From Archivesica marissinica (lineage: Eukaryota > Mollusca > Bivalvia > Venerida > Vesicomyidae), in contig CM026390.1 of assembly GCA_014843695.1 (NCBI GenBank), forward strand, positions 54,154,121 through 54,218,120: a stretch of 64,000 nt of DNA, read 5' to 3'. How positions within the stretch are numbered: position 1 is the first letter of the stretch; every line of letters starts with the position of its first letter. The notes below the pieces were generated by a model. It did no database searches. It was not told where the DNA came from and saw only the letters and a program-made list of their open reading frames with translations. Shown here in pieces: positions 45,723-59,400 of this stretch. A program made the translations under genes and the position numbers.

Positions 45723-48700
45723 ACATATCTCATACATCCTCATGCAGTATATAACCTAGAACAGTCTGCCATGTCCTCCATATATCTCATACATCCTCAT
45801 ACAGTATATAACCTAGAACAGTCTGTCATGTACTCCATATATCTCATACATCCTCATATATCTCATACATCCTCATACAGTATATAACCTAGAACAGTCT
45901 GTCATGTCCTCCATATATCTCATACATCCTCATACAGTATATAACCTAGAACAGTATGTCATGTCCTCCATATATCTCATACATCCTCATATATCTCATA
46001 CATCCCCATACAGTATATAACCTAGAACAGTCTGTCATGTCCTACATATATCTCATACATCCTCATATATCTCATACATCCTCATACAGTATATAACCTA
46101 GAACAGTATGTCATGTCCTCCATATATCTCATACATCCCCATACAGTATATAACCTAGAACAGTCTGTCATGTCCTCCATATATATCATACATCCTCATA
46201 TATCTCATACATCCTCATACAGTATATAACCTAGAACAGTCTGCCATGTCATCCATATATCTCATACATCATCATACAGTATATAACCTAGAACAGTATG
46301 TCATGTCCTCCATATATCTCATACATCCTCATATATCTCATACATCCCCATACAGTATATAACCTAGAACAGTCTGCCATGTCCTCCATATATCTCATAC
46401 ATCATCATACAGTATATAACCTAGAACAGTCTGTCATGTCCTCCATATATCTCATACATCCCCATACAGTATATAACCTAGAACAGTCTGCCATGTCCTC
46501 CATATATCTCATACATCCCCATAGAGTATATAACCTAGAACAGTCTGCCATGTCCTCCATATATCTCATACATCCCCATACAGTATATAACCTAGAACAG
46601 TATGTCATGTCCTCCATATATCTCATACATCCCCATACAGTATATAACCTAGAACAGTCTGCCATGTCCTCCATATATCTCATACATCCCCATACAGTAT
46701 ATAACCTAGAACAGTCTGCCATGTCCTCCATATATCTCATACATCCTCATAGAGTATATAACCTAGAACAGTATGTCATGTCCTCCATATATCTCATACA
46801 TCCCCATACAGTATATAACCTAGAACAGTCTGCCATGTCCTCCATATATCTCATACATCATCATACAGTATATAACCTAGAACAGTCTGCCATGTCCTCC
46901 ATATATCTCATACATCCTCATACAGTATATAACCTAGAACAGTCTGTCATGTCCTCCATATATCTCATACATCCTCATACAGTATATAACCTAGAACAGT
47001 GTGTCATGTCCTCCATATATCTCATACATCCTCATACAGTATATAACCTAGAACAGTCTGTCATGTCCTCCATATATCTCATACATCCCCATACAGTATA
47101 TAACCTAGAACAGTCTGTCATGTCCTCCATATATCTCATACATCCTCATATATCTCATACATCCTCATACAGTATATAACCTAGAACAGTCTGCCATGTC
47201 CTCCATATATCTTATACATCATCATACAGTATATAACCTAGAACAGTCTGTCATGTCCTCCACAAATCTCATACATCCTCATATATCTCATACATCCCCA
47301 TACAGTATATAACCTAGAACAGTCTGCCATGTCCTCCATATATCTCATACATCCTCATACAGTATATAACCTAGAACAGTCTGTCATGTCCTCCATATAT
47401 CTCATACATCATCATACAGTATATAACCTAGAACAGTCTGTCATGTCCTCCATATATCTCATACATCCTCATACAGTATATAACCTAGAACAGTCTGTCA
47501 TGTCCTCCATATATCTCATACATCCCCATACAGTATATAACCTAGAACAGTCTGGCATGTCCTCAATATATCTCATACATCCTCATGCAGTATATAACAT
47601 AGAACAGTCTGCCTTGTCCTCCATATATCTCATACATCCCCATACAGTATATAACCTAGAACAGTCTGCCATGTCCTCCATATATCTCATACATCCTCAT
47701 GCAGTATATAACCTAGAACAGTCTGCCTTGTCCTCCATATATCTCATACATCCCCATACAGTATATAACCTAGAACAGTCTGTCATGTCCTCCATATATC
47801 TCATACATCCTCATGCAGTATATAACCTAGAACAGTCTGTCATGTCCTCCATATATCTCATACATCCTCATACAGTATATAACCTAGAACAGTATGTCAT
47901 GTCCTCCATATATCTCATACATCCCCATACAGTATATAACCTAGAACAGTCTGTCATGTCCTCCATATATCTCATACATCCCCATACAGTATATAACCTA
48001 GAACAGTCTGCCATGTCCTCCATATATCTCATACATCCTCATACAGTATATAACCTAGAACAGTCTGTCATGTCCTCCATATATCTCATACATCCTCATA
48101 CAGTATATAACCTAGAACAGTATGTCATGTCCTCCATATATCTCATACATCCTCATACAGTATATAACCTAGAACAGTCTGCCTTGTCCTCCATATATCT
48201 CATACATCCTCATACAGTATATAACCTAGAACAGTCTGCCATGTCCTCCATATATCTCATACATCCTCATACAGTATATAACCTAGAAAAGTCTGCCATG
48301 TCCACCATATATCTCATACATCCTCATAGAGTATATAACCTAGAACAGTATGCCATGTCCTCCATATATCTCATACATCCCCATACAGTATATAGCCTAG
48401 AAGTCTGTCATGTCCACCATATATCTCATACATCCCCATGCAGTATATAACCTAGAACAGTATGTCATATCCTCCATATATCTCATACATCCTCATATAT
48501 CTCATACATCCTCATATATCTCATACATCCTCATATAGTATATAACCTAGAACAGTCTGTCATATCCTCCATATATCTCATACATCCACCATATATCTCA
48601 TACATCCTCATACATTATATAACCTAGAACAGTATGTCATGTCCTCCATATATCTCATACATCCTCATACAGTATATAACCTAGAACAGTATGTCATGTC

Positions 48701-51700
48701 CTCCATATATCTCATACATCCTCATACAGTATATACCCTAGAACAGTATGTCATGTCCTCCATATATCTCATACATCCTCATACAGTATATAACCTAGAA
48801 CAGTATGTCATGTCCTCCATATATCTCATACATCCCCATACAGTATATAACCTAGAACAGTATGTCATGTCCTCCATATATCTCATACATCCACCATATA
48901 TCTCATACATCCTCATACAGTATATAACCTAGAACAGTATGTCATGTCCTCCATATATCTCATACATCCTCATACAGTATATAACCTAGAAGAGTATGTC
49001 ATGTCCTCCATATATCTCATACATCCTCCATATATCTCATACATCCTCATACAGTATATAACCTAGAACAGACTGCCATGTCCTCCATATATCTCATACA
49101 TCCTCATACAGTATATAACCTAGAACAGTTTGTCATGTCCTCCATATATCTCATACATCCCCATACAGTATATAACCTACAACAGTCTGCCATGTCCTCC
49201 ATATATCTCATACATCCTCATGCAGTATATAACCTAGAACAGTCTGTCATGTCCTCCATATATCTCATACATCCTCATACAGTATATAACCTAGAACAGT
49301 ATGTCATGTCCTCCATATATTTCATACATCCCCATACAGTATATAACCTAGAACAGTCTGCCATGTCCTCCATATATCTCATACATCCTCATGCAGTATA
49401 TAACCTAGAACAGTATGTCATGTCCTCCATATATCTCATACATCCTCATACAGTATATAACCTAGAAGAGTATGTCATGTCCTCCATATATCTCATACAT
49501 CCTCCATATATCTCATACATCCTCATACAGTATATAACCTAGAACAGACTGCCATGTCCTCCATATATCTCATACATCCTCATACAGTATATAACCTAGA
49601 ACAGTATGTCATGTCCTCCATATATCTCATACATCCTTATACAGTATATAACCTAGATCAGTCTGTCATGTCCTCCATATATCTCATACATCCCCATACA
49701 GTATATAACCTAGAACAGTCTGCCATGTCCTCCATATATCTCATACATCCTCATGCAGTATATAACCTAGAACTGTCTGTCATGTCCTCCATATATCTCA
49801 TACATCCTCATACAGTATATAACCTAGAACAGTATGTCATGTCCTCCATATATCTCATACATCCCCATACAGTATATAACCTAGAACAGTCTGTCATGTC
49901 CTACATATATCTCATACATCCTCATATATCTCATACATCCTCATACAGTATATAACCTAGAACAGTATGTCATGTCCTCCATATATCTCATACATCCTCA
50001 TACAGTATATAACCTAGAACAGTCTGTCATGTCCTCCATATATATCATACATCCTCATATTTTCATCCTCATACAGTATATAACCTAGAACAGTCTGCCA
50101 TGTCATCCATATATCTCATACATCCTCATACAGTATATAACCTAGAACAGTATGTGATGTCCTCCATATATCTCATACATCCTCATATATCTCATACATC
50201 CCCATACAGTATATAACCTAGAACAGTCTGTCATGTCCTCCATATATCTCATACATCCTCATACAGTATATAACCTAGAACAGTCTGTCATGTCCTCCAT
50301 ATATCTCATACATCCCCATACAGTATATAACCTAGAACAGTCTGCCATGTCCTCCATATATCTCATACATCCTCATACAGTATATAACCTAGAACAGTCT
50401 GTCATGTCCTCCATATATCTCATACATCCTCATGCAGTATATAACCTAGAACAGTCTGCCATGTCCTCCATATATCTCATACATCCTCATACAGTATATA
50501 ACCTAGAACAGTCTGCCATGTCCTCCATATATCTCATACATCCTCATACAGTATATAACCTAGAACAGTCTGCCATGTCCTCCATATATCTCATACATCC
50601 TCATACAGTATATAACCTAGAACAGTCTGTCATGTCCTCCATATATCTCATACATCCCCATACAGTATATAACCTAGAACAGTCTGCCATGTCCTCCATA
50701 TATCTCATACATCCTCATGCAGTATATAACCTAGAACAGTCTGCCATGTCCTCCATATATCTCATACATCTTCATGCAGTATATAACCTAGAACAGTCTG
50801 TCATGTCCTCCATATATCTCATACATCCTCATACAGTATATAACCTAGAACAGTATGTCATGTCCTCCATATATTTCATACATCCCCATACAGTATATAA
50901 CCTAGAACAGTCTGCCATGTCCTCCATATATCTCATACATCCTCATGCAGTATATAACCTAGAACAGTATGTCATGTCCTCCATATATCTCATACATCCT
51001 CATACAGTATATAACCTAGAAGAGTATGTCATGTCCTCCATATATCTCATACATCCTCATATATCTCATACATCCTCATACAGTATATAACCTAGAACAG
51101 ACTGCCATGTCCTCCATATATCTCATACATCCTCATACAGTATATAACCTAGAACAGTCTGTCATGTCCTCCATATATCTCATACATCCTCATACAGTAT
51201 ATAACCTAGAACAGTCTGTCATGTCCTCCATATATCTCATACATCCCCATACAGTATATAACCTAGAACAGTCTGCCATGTCCTCCATATATCTCATACA
51301 TCCTCATGCAGTATATAACCTAGAACTGTCTGTCATGTCCTCCATATATCTCATACATCCTCATACAGTATATAACCTAGAACAGTATGTCATGTCCTCC
51401 ATATATCTCATACATCCCCATACAGTATATAACCTAGAACAGTCTGCCATGTCCTCCATATATCTCATACATCTTCATGCAGTATATAACCTAGAACAGT
51501 CTGCCATGTCCTCCATATATCTCATACATCTTCATGCAGTATATAACCTAGAACAGTCTGTCATGTCCTCCATATATCTCATACATCCTCATACAGTATA
51601 TAACCTAGAACAGTCTGTCATGTCCTCCATATATCTCATACATCCTCATACAGTATATAACCTAGAACAGTCTGCCATGTCCTCCATATATCTCATATAT

Positions 51701-52444
51701 CCTCCATATATCTCATACATCCTCATACAGTATATAACTTAGAACAGTCTGCCTTGTCCTCCATATATCTCATACATCCTCATACAGTATATAACCTAGA
51801 ACAGTATGTCATGTCCTCCATATATCTCATACATCCTCATGCAGTATATAACCTAGAACAGTCTGCCATGTCCTCCATATATCTCATACATCCCCATACA
51901 GTATATAACCTAGAACAGTCTGCCATGTCCTCCATATATCTCATACATCCTCATGCAGTATATAACCTAGAACAGTCTGCCATGTCCTCCATATATCTCA
52001 TACATCCTCATAGAGTATATAACCTAGAACAGTCTGTCATGCCCTCCATATATCTCATACATCCTCATACAGTATATAACCTAGAACAGTATGTCATGTC
52101 CTCCATATATCTCATACATCCTCCATATATCTCATACATCCTCATACAGTATATAACCTAGAACAGTCTGCCATGTCCTCCATATATCTCATACATCCTC
52201 ATGCAGTATATAACCTAGAACAGTCTGCCATGTCCTCCATATATCTCATACATCCTCATAGAGTATATAACCTAGAACAGTCTGTCATGCCCTCCATATA
52301 TCTCATACATCCTCATACAGTATATAACCTAGAACAGTATGTCATGTCCTCCATATATCTCATACATCCTCCATATATCTCATACATCCTCATACAGTAT
52401 ATAACCTAGAACAGTCTGCCATGTCCTCCATATATCTCATACAT
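45722..52444. repeat. 57-bp minisatellite (about 115 units), cut by a gap
   Basis: Unit of 57 bp: CATGTCCTCCATATATCTCA, TACATCCTCATACAGTATAT, AACCTAGAACAGTCTGT. Frequent variants: CCCCATACAG, CATGCAG, AGTATGTC, GTCTGCC. Some units have an extra 19-20 bp insertion (CTCATATATCTCATACATC). The 19-codon period leaves plus-strand frames (MSSIYLIHPHTVYNLEQ repeated) up to 373 codons. The block 52022-52164 is repeated at 52275-52406. Its right end is unknown because of the gap. Confidence 0.95.
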
Positions 52445-53444
52445 NNNNNNNNNNNNNNNNNNNNNNNNNNNNNNNNNNNNNNNNNNNNNNNNNNNNNNNN
52501 NNNNNNNNNNNNNNNNNNNNNNNNNNNNNNNNNNNNNNNNNNNNNNNNNNNNNNNNNNNNNNNNNNNNNNNNNNNNNNNNNNNNNNNNNNNNNNNNNNNN
52601 NNNNNNNNNNNNNNNNNNNNNNNNNNNNNNNNNNNNNNNNNNNNNNNNNNNNNNNNNNNNNNNNNNNNNNNNNNNNNNNNNNNNNNNNNNNNNNNNNNNN
52701 NNNNNNNNNNNNNNNNNNNNNNNNNNNNNNNNNNNNNNNNNNNNNNNNNNNNNNNNNNNNNNNNNNNNNNNNNNNNNNNNNNNNNNNNNNNNNNNNNNNN
52801 NNNNNNNNNNNNNNNNNNNNNNNNNNNNNNNNNNNNNNNNNNNNNNNNNNNNNNNNNNNNNNNNNNNNNNNNNNNNNNNNNNNNNNNNNNNNNNNNNNNN
52901 NNNNNNNNNNNNNNNNNNNNNNNNNNNNNNNNNNNNNNNNNNNNNNNNNNNNNNNNNNNNNNNNNNNNNNNNNNNNNNNNNNNNNNNNNNNNNNNNNNNN
53001 NNNNNNNNNNNNNNNNNNNNNNNNNNNNNNNNNNNNNNNNNNNNNNNNNNNNNNNNNNNNNNNNNNNNNNNNNNNNNNNNNNNNNNNNNNNNNNNNNNNN
53101 NNNNNNNNNNNNNNNNNNNNNNNNNNNNNNNNNNNNNNNNNNNNNNNNNNNNNNNNNNNNNNNNNNNNNNNNNNNNNNNNNNNNNNNNNNNNNNNNNNNN
53201 NNNNNNNNNNNNNNNNNNNNNNNNNNNNNNNNNNNNNNNNNNNNNNNNNNNNNNNNNNNNNNNNNNNNNNNNNNNNNNNNNNNNNNNNNNNNNNNNNNNN
53301 NNNNNNNNNNNNNNNNNNNNNNNNNNNNNNNNNNNNNNNNNNNNNNNNNNNNNNNNNNNNNNNNNNNNNNNNNNNNNNNNNNNNNNNNNNNNNNNNNNNN
53401 NNNNNNNNNNNNNNNNNNNNNNNNNNNNNNNNNNNNNNNNNNNN
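52445..53444. other. Assembly gap, exactly 1000 N, between two different satellites
   Basis: A run of exactly 1000 N. The 57-bp array lies on the left and the unrelated 31-bp array on the right, so the junction between them is not observed. Confidence 0.98.
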
Positions 53445-56400
53445 ATGGTTGATTTACTTGCTGTAGATGTTTGCGATGGTTGATTTACTTGCTGTAGATG
53501 TTTGTGATGGTTGATTTACTTGATGTTGTTGTTTGTGATGGTTGATTTACTTGATGTTGTTGTTTGTGATAGTTGATTTACTTGCTGTAGATGCTTGCGA
53601 TGGTTGATTTACTTGCTGTAGATGTTTGCGATTGTTGATATACTTGCTGTAGATGTTTGTGATGGTTAATTTACTTGATGTTGTTGTTTGTGATGGTTGA
53701 TTTACTTGCTGTAGATGTTTGTAACGGTTGATTTACTTGCTGTAGATGTTTGCGATGGTTGATTTACTTGCTGTAGATGTTTGTGATGGTTGATTTACTT
53801 GCTGTAGATGTTTGTGATGGTTGATTTACTTGCTGTAGATGTTTGTGATGGTTGATTTACTGTAAATGTTTGCGATGGTTGATTTACTTGCTGTATATGA
53901 TTGCGATGGTTGATTTACTTGCTGTAGATGTTTGCGATGGTTGATTTACTTGATGCTGTTGTTTGAGATGGTTCATTTACTTGATGTTGTTGTTTGTGAT
54001 GGTTGATTTACTTGCTGTTGTTGTTTGTGGTGGTTGATTTACTTGCTGTAGATGTTTGCGATGGTTGATTTACTGTAGATGTTTGCGATGGTTGATTTAC
54101 TTGATGTAGATGTTAGCGATGGTTGATTTACTTGCTGTAGATGTTTGTGATGGTTGATTGGCTCTATATGTTTGCGATGGTTGATTTACTTGATGTAGAT
54201 GTTAGCGATGGTTGATTTACTTGATGTAGATGTTTGTGATTGTTGATTTACTTGATGTTGTTGTTTGTGATGGTTGATTTACTTGATGTTGTTGTTTGTG
54301 ATGGTTGATTTACTTGCTGTAGATGTTTGTGATGGTTGATTTACTTGATGTTGTTGTTTGTGATGGTTGATTTACTTGCTGTAGATGTTTGTGATGGTTG
54401 AATTACTTGCTGTAGATGTTTGCGATGTTTGATTTACTTGATGTTGTTGTTTGTGATGGTTGATTTACTTGCTGTAGATGTTTGTGATGGTTGATTTACT
54501 TGCTGTAGATGTTTGCGATTGTTGATTTACTTGCTGTAGATGTTTGCGATGGTTGATTTACTTGCTGTAGATGTTTGCGATGTTTGATTTACTTGATGTT
54601 GTTGTTTGTGATGGTTGATTTACTTGCTGTAGATGTTTGTGATTGTTGATTTACTTGCTGTAGATGTTTGCGATGGTTGATTTACTTGAAGTTGTTGTTT
54701 GTGATGGTTGATTTACTTGATGTTGTTGTTTGTGATGGTTGATTTACTTGCTGTAGATGTTTGCGATGGTTGATTTACTTGCTGTAGATGTTTTTGATAT
54801 TTGATTTACTTGCTGTAGATGTTTGTGTTGGTTGATTTACTTGATGCTGTTGTTTGAGATGGTTGATTTACTTGCTGTTGTTGTTTGTGATGGTTGATTT
54901 ACTTGCTGTAGATGTTTGCGATGGTTGATTTACTGTAGATGTTTGCGATGGTTGATTTACTTGATGTAGATGTTAGCGATGGTTGATTTACTTGATGTAG
55001 ATGTTTGTGATGGTTGATTTACTTGCTGTAGATGTTTGCGATGGTTGATTTACTTGATGTTGTTGTTTGTGATGGTTGATTTACTTGATGTTGTTGTTTG
55101 TGATGGTTGATTTACTTGATGTTGTTGTTTGTGATGGTTGATTTACTTGCTGTAGATGTTTGCGATGGTTGATTTACTTGCTGTAGATGTTTGTGATGGT
55201 TGATTTACTTGCTGTAGATGTGTGTGATGGTTGATTAACTGTAGATGTTAGCGATGGTTGATTTACTTGATGTAGATGTTAGCGATGGTTGATTTACTTG
55301 ATGTAGATATTTGTGATGGTTGATTTACTTGATGTTGTTGTTTGTGATGGTTGATTTACTTGATGTGGTTGTTTGTGATGGTTGATTTACTTGCTGTAGA
55401 TGTTTGCGATGGTTGATTTACTTGCTGTAGATGTTTGTGATGGTTGATTTACTTGCTGTAGATGTTTGTGATGATTGATTTACTGTAGATGTTTGCGATG
55501 GTTGATTTACTTGATGTAGATGTTAGCGATGGTTGATTTACTTGATGTAGATGTTTGTGATGGTTGATTTACTTGCTGTAGATGTTTGCGATGGTTGATT
55601 TACTTGATGTTGTTGTTTGTGATTGTTGATTTACTTGATGTTGTTGTTTGTGATGGTTGATTTACTTGATGTTGTTGTTTGTGATGGTTGATTTACTTGC
55701 TGTAGATGATTGTGATGGTTGATTAACTGTAGATGTTAGCGATGGTTGATTTACTTGATGTAGATGTTAGCGATGGTTGATATATTTGATGTAGATGTTT
55801 GTGATGGATGATTTACTTGATGTTGTTGTTTGTGATGGTTGATTTACTTGATGTTGTTGTTTGTGATGGTTGATTTACTTGGTGTAGATGTTTGCGATGG
55901 TTGATTTACTTGCTGTAGATGTGTGTGATGGTTGATTTACTTACTGTAGAAGTTTGCGATGGTTGATTTACTTGCTGTAGATGTTTGTGATGGTTGATTT
56001 ACTTGCTGTAGATGTTTGTGATGATTGATTTACTTGATGTTGTTGTTTGTGATGGTTGATTTACTTGCTGTAGATGTTTGCGATGGTTGATTTACTTGCT
56101 GTAGATGTGTGTGATGGTTGATTTACTTACTGTAGATGTTTGTGATGGTTGATTTACTTGCTGTAGATGTTTGCGATTGTTGATTTACTTGCTGTAGATG
56201 TTTGCGATGGTTGATTTACTTGCTGTAGATGTTTGTGATGGTTGATTTACTTGCTGTAGATGTTTGCGATGGTTGATTTACTGTAGATGTTTGCGATGGT
56301 TGATTTACTGTAGATGTTTGCGATGGTTGATTTACTTGGTGTTGATGTTTGCGATGGTTGATTTACTTGCTGTAGATGTTGGCGATGGTTAATTTACTGG

Positions 56401-59400
56401 AGATGTTTGCGATGGTTGATTTACTTGCTGTAGATGTTTGCGATGGTTGATTTACTTGCTGTAGATGTTTGCGATGGTTGATTTACTTGCTGTAGATGTT
56501 TGCGATGGTTGATTTACTTGATGCTGTTGTTTGAGATGGTTGATTTACTTGATGTTGTTGTTTGTGATGGTTGATTTACTTGCTGTAGATGTTTGCGATG
56601 GTTGATTTACTTGTTGTAGATGTTTGTGATGGTTGATTTACTTGCTGTAGATGCTTGCGATGGTTGATTTACTTGCTGTAGATGTTTGTGATGGTTGATT
56701 TACTTGCTGTAGATGTTTGCGATGGTTGATTTACTTGCTGTAGATGTTTGCGATGGTTGATTTACTTGCTGTAGATGTTTGCGATGGTTGATTTACTTGC
56801 TGTAGATGTTTGCGATGGTTGATTTACTTACTGTAGATGTTTGCGATGGTTGATTTACTTGCTGTAGATGTTTGCGATGGTTGATTTACTTGCTGTAGAT
56901 GTTTGCGATGGTTGATTTACTTGCTGTAGATGTTTGCGATGGTTGATTTACTTGATGTTGTTATTTGTGATGGTTGATTTACTTGATGTTGTTGTTTGTG
57001 ATGGTTGATTTACTTGCTGTAGATGTTTGCGATGGTTGATTTACTTGCTGTAGATGTTTGTGATGGTTGATTTACTGTAGATGTTTGCGATGGTTGATTT
57101 ACTTGCTGTAGATGTTTGCGATGGTTGATTTACTTGCTGTAGATGTTTGCGATGGTTGATTTACTTGCTGTAGATGTTTGTGATGGTTGATTTACTTGAT
57201 GTTGTTGTTTGTGATGGTTGATTTACTTGATGTTGTTGTTTGTGATGGTTGATTTACTTGCTGTAGATGTTTGCGATGGTTGATTTACTTGCTGTAGATG
57301 TTTGTGATGGTTGATTTACTTGCTGTAGATGTTTGTGATGGTTGATTTACTTGCTGTAGATGTTTGTGATGGTTGATTTACTGTAAATGTTTGCGATGGT
57401 TGATTTACTTGCTGTATATGATTGCGATGGTTGATTTACTTGCTGTAGATGTTTGCGATGGTTGATTTACTTGCTGTAGATGTTTGTGATGGTTGATTTA
57501 CTTGATGCTGTTGTTTGAGATGGTTGATTTACTTGATGTTGTTGTTTGTGATGGTTGATTTACTTGCTGTTGTTGTTTGTGATGGTTGATTTACTTGCTG
57601 TAGATGTTTGCGATGGTTGATTTACTGTAGATGTTTGCGATGGTTGATTTACTTGATGTAGATGTTAGCGATGGTTGATTTACTTGATGTAGATGTTTGT
57701 GATGGTTGATTTACTTGATGTTGTTGTTTGCGATGGTTGATTTACTTGATGTTGTTGTTTGTGATGGTTGATTTACTTGATGTAGATGTTTGCGATGGTT
57801 GATTTACTTGATGTTGTTGTTTGTGATGGTTGATTTACTTGATGTTGTTGTTTGTGATGGTTGATTTACTTGCTGTTATTGTTTGTGATGGTTGATTTAC
57901 TTGATGTTGTTGTTTGTGATGGTTGATTTACTTGATGTTGTTGTTTGTGATGGTTGATTTACTTGATGTTGTTGTTTGTGATGGTTGATTTACTTGCTGT
58001 AGATGTTTGCGATGGTTGATTTACTGTAGATGTTTGCGATGGTTGATTTACTGTAGATGTTTGCGATGGTTGATTTACTTGCTGTTGTTGTTTGTGATGG
58101 TTGATTTACTTGCTGTAGATGTTTGCGATGGTTGATTTACTTGCTGTAGATGTTTGCGATGGTTGATTTACTTGATGATGTTGTTTGCGATGGTTGATTT
58201 ACTTGCTGTAGATGTTTGCGATGGTTGATTTACTTGCTGTAGATGTTTGCGATGGTTGATTTACTTGATGTTGTTGTTTGTGATGGTTGATTTACTTGAT
58301 GTTGTTGTTTGTGATGGTTGATTTACTTGATGTTGTTGTTTGTGATGGTTGATTTACTTGATGTTGTTGTTTGCGATGGTTGATTTACTTGCTGTAGATG
58401 TTTGCGATGGTTGATTTACTGTAGATGTTTGCGATGGTTGATTTACTTGATGATGTTGTTTGCGATGGTTGATTTACTTGCTGTAGATGTTTGCGATGGT
58501 TGATTTACTTGCTGTAGATGTTTTTGATGGTTGATTTACTTGCTGTAGATGTTTGTGATGGTTGATTTACTTGCTGTAGATGTTTTTGATGGTTGATTTA
58601 CTTGCTGTAGATGTTTGTGATGGTTGATTTACTTGATGCTGTTGTTGTTTGCGATGGTTGATTTACTTGATGTTGTTGTTTGTGATGGTTGATTTACTTG
58701 CTGTAGATGTTTGCGATGGTTGATTTACTGTAGATGTTTGTGATGGTTGATTTACTTGCTGTAGATGTTTGCGATGGTTGATTTACTGTAGATGTTTGCG
58801 ATGGTTGATTTACTTGATGTAGATGTTAGCGATGGTTGATTTACTTGCTGTTGTTGTTTGTGATGGTTGATTTACTTGATGTTGTTGTTTGTGATGGTTG
58901 ATTTACTTGCTGTTGTTGTTTGCGATGGTTGATTTACTTGCTGTTGTTGTTTGTGATGGTTGATTTACTTGCTGTAGATGTTTGCGATGGTTGATTTACT
59001 GTAGATGTTTACGATGGTTGATTTACTTGATGTAGATGTTAGCGATGGTTGATTTACTTGATGTAGATGTTTGTGATGGTTGATTTACTTGCTGTAGATG
59101 TTTGCGATGGTTGATTTACTGTAGATGTTTGCGATGGTTGATTTACTTGATGTAGATGTTAGCGATGGTTGATTTACTTGATGTAGATGTTTGTGATGGT
59201 TGATTTACTTGCTGTAGATGTTTGCGATGGTTGATTTACTTGATGTAGATGTTTGTGATGGTTGATTTACTTGATGTTGTTGTTTGAGATGGTTGATTTA
59301 CTTGATGTTGTTGTTTGTGATGGTTGATTTACTTGCTGTAGATGTTTGTGATGGTTGATTAACTGTAGATGTTAGCGATGGTTGATTTACTTGATGTTGT

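Noticed and set aside
46298..52409. Plus-strand frames with repeated MSSIYLIHPHTVYNLEQ
   Set aside because: 57 bp is 19 codons, so periodicity keeps the frame open. Frames break at each unit with an insertion, as expected without selection.
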